Made by a program: the position numbers and the translations under genes. DNA of 7,312 nt, from positions 1 through 7,312 of the forward strand of contig SKHV01000489.1 of the NCBI GenBank assembly GCA_007116765.1. The letters are read 5' to 3'. Below are positions 6,717-7,312 of the stretch, one piece after another. The notes beneath the pieces are model-generated. The model was not told the origin of the DNA. It did no database searches and worked only from the letters and a program-made list of their open reading frames with translations. Source of the stretch: Prolixibacteraceae bacterium (GTDB lineage: Bacteria; Bacteroidota; Bacteroidia; Bacteroidales; Prolixibacteraceae). Within the stretch, counting starts at the first letter, position 1, and the number at the start of each line of letters is the position of its first letter.

Positions 6717-6747
6717 CAAATATAGAAAAATGAATTGAGCAAGCCAA
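6717..6747 (-). promoter_or_regulatory. Candidate promoter of tRNA-Arg
   Basis: On the minus strand, TTG (6747-6745) is followed after 20 bases by TATATTTG (6724-6717), a good fit to the Bacteroidota TTG and TAnnTTTG promoter. Initiation near 6710 would leave a leader of about 30 bases before the mature tRNA 5' end at 6680. Spacing and position both fit, making this the best promoter candidate in the window. Confidence 0.5.
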
Positions 6748-6775
6748 CAAGTATTTTCTGAAAAAACAAAAATAG

Positions 6776-7312
6776 CTAAAGTATGAGCCCAATACCAAAG
6801 GTAAGAGAAAACAGAAACGTATAAAGAGCAAGATTTTTTAATTCTTCATTGAGTATCGTGGGGTCTTGGTTTTTATACACTTTGATAATGTTTCGCATAA
6901 AAAGCGGAATAGTAATTACAAACAGCCATTGCCAGAGTGAAATTTGATAAAACAAAGAATATACAATTGCAAAAGTTAGTGCCGCAGTAATCAATAATGC
7001 ATGGTACTTACGTGCAAAGTTGAGCCCATATTGTACTGCTAGTGTTTTTTTTCCCGTTTCGCTGTCGGTGACAATGTCGCGCAGGTTGTTGATATTAAGC
7101 ACCGCTGTACTGAACATCCCAATTACCATTGCCGGTATTATAACGTGTACATCGAACCAATTCGTGTGCAGGTAGTAAGTGCCAATAACTCCTACTAAGC
7201 CAAAAAATACGAACACGAAAACATCGCCCATGCCTTTATAACCATAGGGATTTTTACCTATCGTGTATTTAATGGCTGCCACTATGGCCGCAAGCCCAAG
7301 AACAAAAAATAG
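6776..7312 (-). CDS. menA: 1,4-dihydroxy-2-naphthoate polyprenyltransferase MenA (5'-partial, UbiA family)
   Basis: This inner-membrane enzyme attaches a polyprenyl chain to 1,4-dihydroxy-2-naphthoate, with loss of CO2, in menaquinone synthesis. Only the C-terminal 178 residues are present, against roughly 300 for the family. The frame stays open to the right edge (LFFVLGLAAI precedes the GTG codon at 7282), so that GTG is internal and the true start lies outside. Numbering the visible fragment, family marks are YKGMGD (25-30) followed by a long hydrophobic helix, then the second aspartate-rich motif NINNLRDIVTD (73-83) running into GKKTLAV (87-93). The first Asp-rich motif would lie off-window. 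About five hydrophobic membrane segments are visible. The NNLRD plus GKKTLAV combination favours MenA over UbiA or other relatives. The stop is TAG at 6776-6778. No obvious terminator follows before the tRNA promoter. Confidence 0.9.
   Translation of the reverse strand, partial: LFFVLGLAAIVAAIKYTIGKNPYGYKGMGDVFVFVFFGLVGVIGTYYLHTNWFDVHVIIPAMVIGMFSTAVLNINNLRDIVTDSETGKKTLAVQYGLNFARKYHALLITAALTFAIVYSLFYQISLWQWLFVITIPLFMRNIIKVYKNQDPTILNEELKNLALYTFLFSLTFGIGLIL

Overview
This window looks like a chromosomal stretch from a member of the Bacteroidota, probably Bacteroidales or a related order. This is inferred from several traits. The DNA is AT-rich, and most starts lack a Shine-Dalgarno sequence. Upstream regions carry Bacteroidota-type TAnnTTTG -7 boxes. 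One exported protein has a signal peptide ending in A-Q. The window also holds a RprY-like OmpR-family regulator, a menaquinone-type MenA and a trehalose-phosphatase domain that seems to continue a longer protein. I saw no mobile element, CRISPR array or phage signature. The DNA reads as ordinary core or near-core genome.

Layout. (1) 1-821, + strand: the trehalose-6-phosphate phosphatase domain of a gene running in from the left edge, most likely the C-terminal half of a fused synthase/phosphatase. (2) 834-1784, - strand: an exported, beta-rich, probably outer-membrane protein of unrecognised family, convergent with (1) and only 12 bases from it. (3) 1785-2050: a divergent, very AT-rich promoter region. 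(4) 2051-4338, + strand: a two-gene ABC exporter operon (NatA-like ATPase, NatB-like permease) followed by a hairpin terminator at about 4394-4423. (5) 4339-4626: an intergenic region with that terminator, a Bacteroidota-type promoter and tandem 11-bp-phased TTAA/TGTTAA repeats. (6) 4627-6556, + strand: a sensor histidine kinase and an OmpR-family response regulator overlapping by 29 bases, closed by a perfect 21-bp inverted repeat that can terminate from both sides. (7) 6607-6680, - strand: tRNA-Arg(UCU) with its own candidate promoter. (8) 6776-7312, - strand: the C-terminal part of MenA, running off the right edge.

How the genes relate. The ATPase and permease form one transporter. The kinase and regulator form one phosphorelay, and the repeats in front of the kinase gene are spaced as expected for an OmpR/PhoB-type regulator, suggesting autoregulation. 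The kinase system follows the transporter on the same strand, but a terminator and a fresh promoter separate them, so any functional link is a guess. The trehalose and MenA genes are metabolic neighbours with no evident tie to the rest.

I do not see a convincing undescribed system. The best leads are the phased repeats, the four-cysteine periplasmic sensor domain of the kinase, the methionine-rich periplasmic loop of the permease, and the unassigned exported protein.
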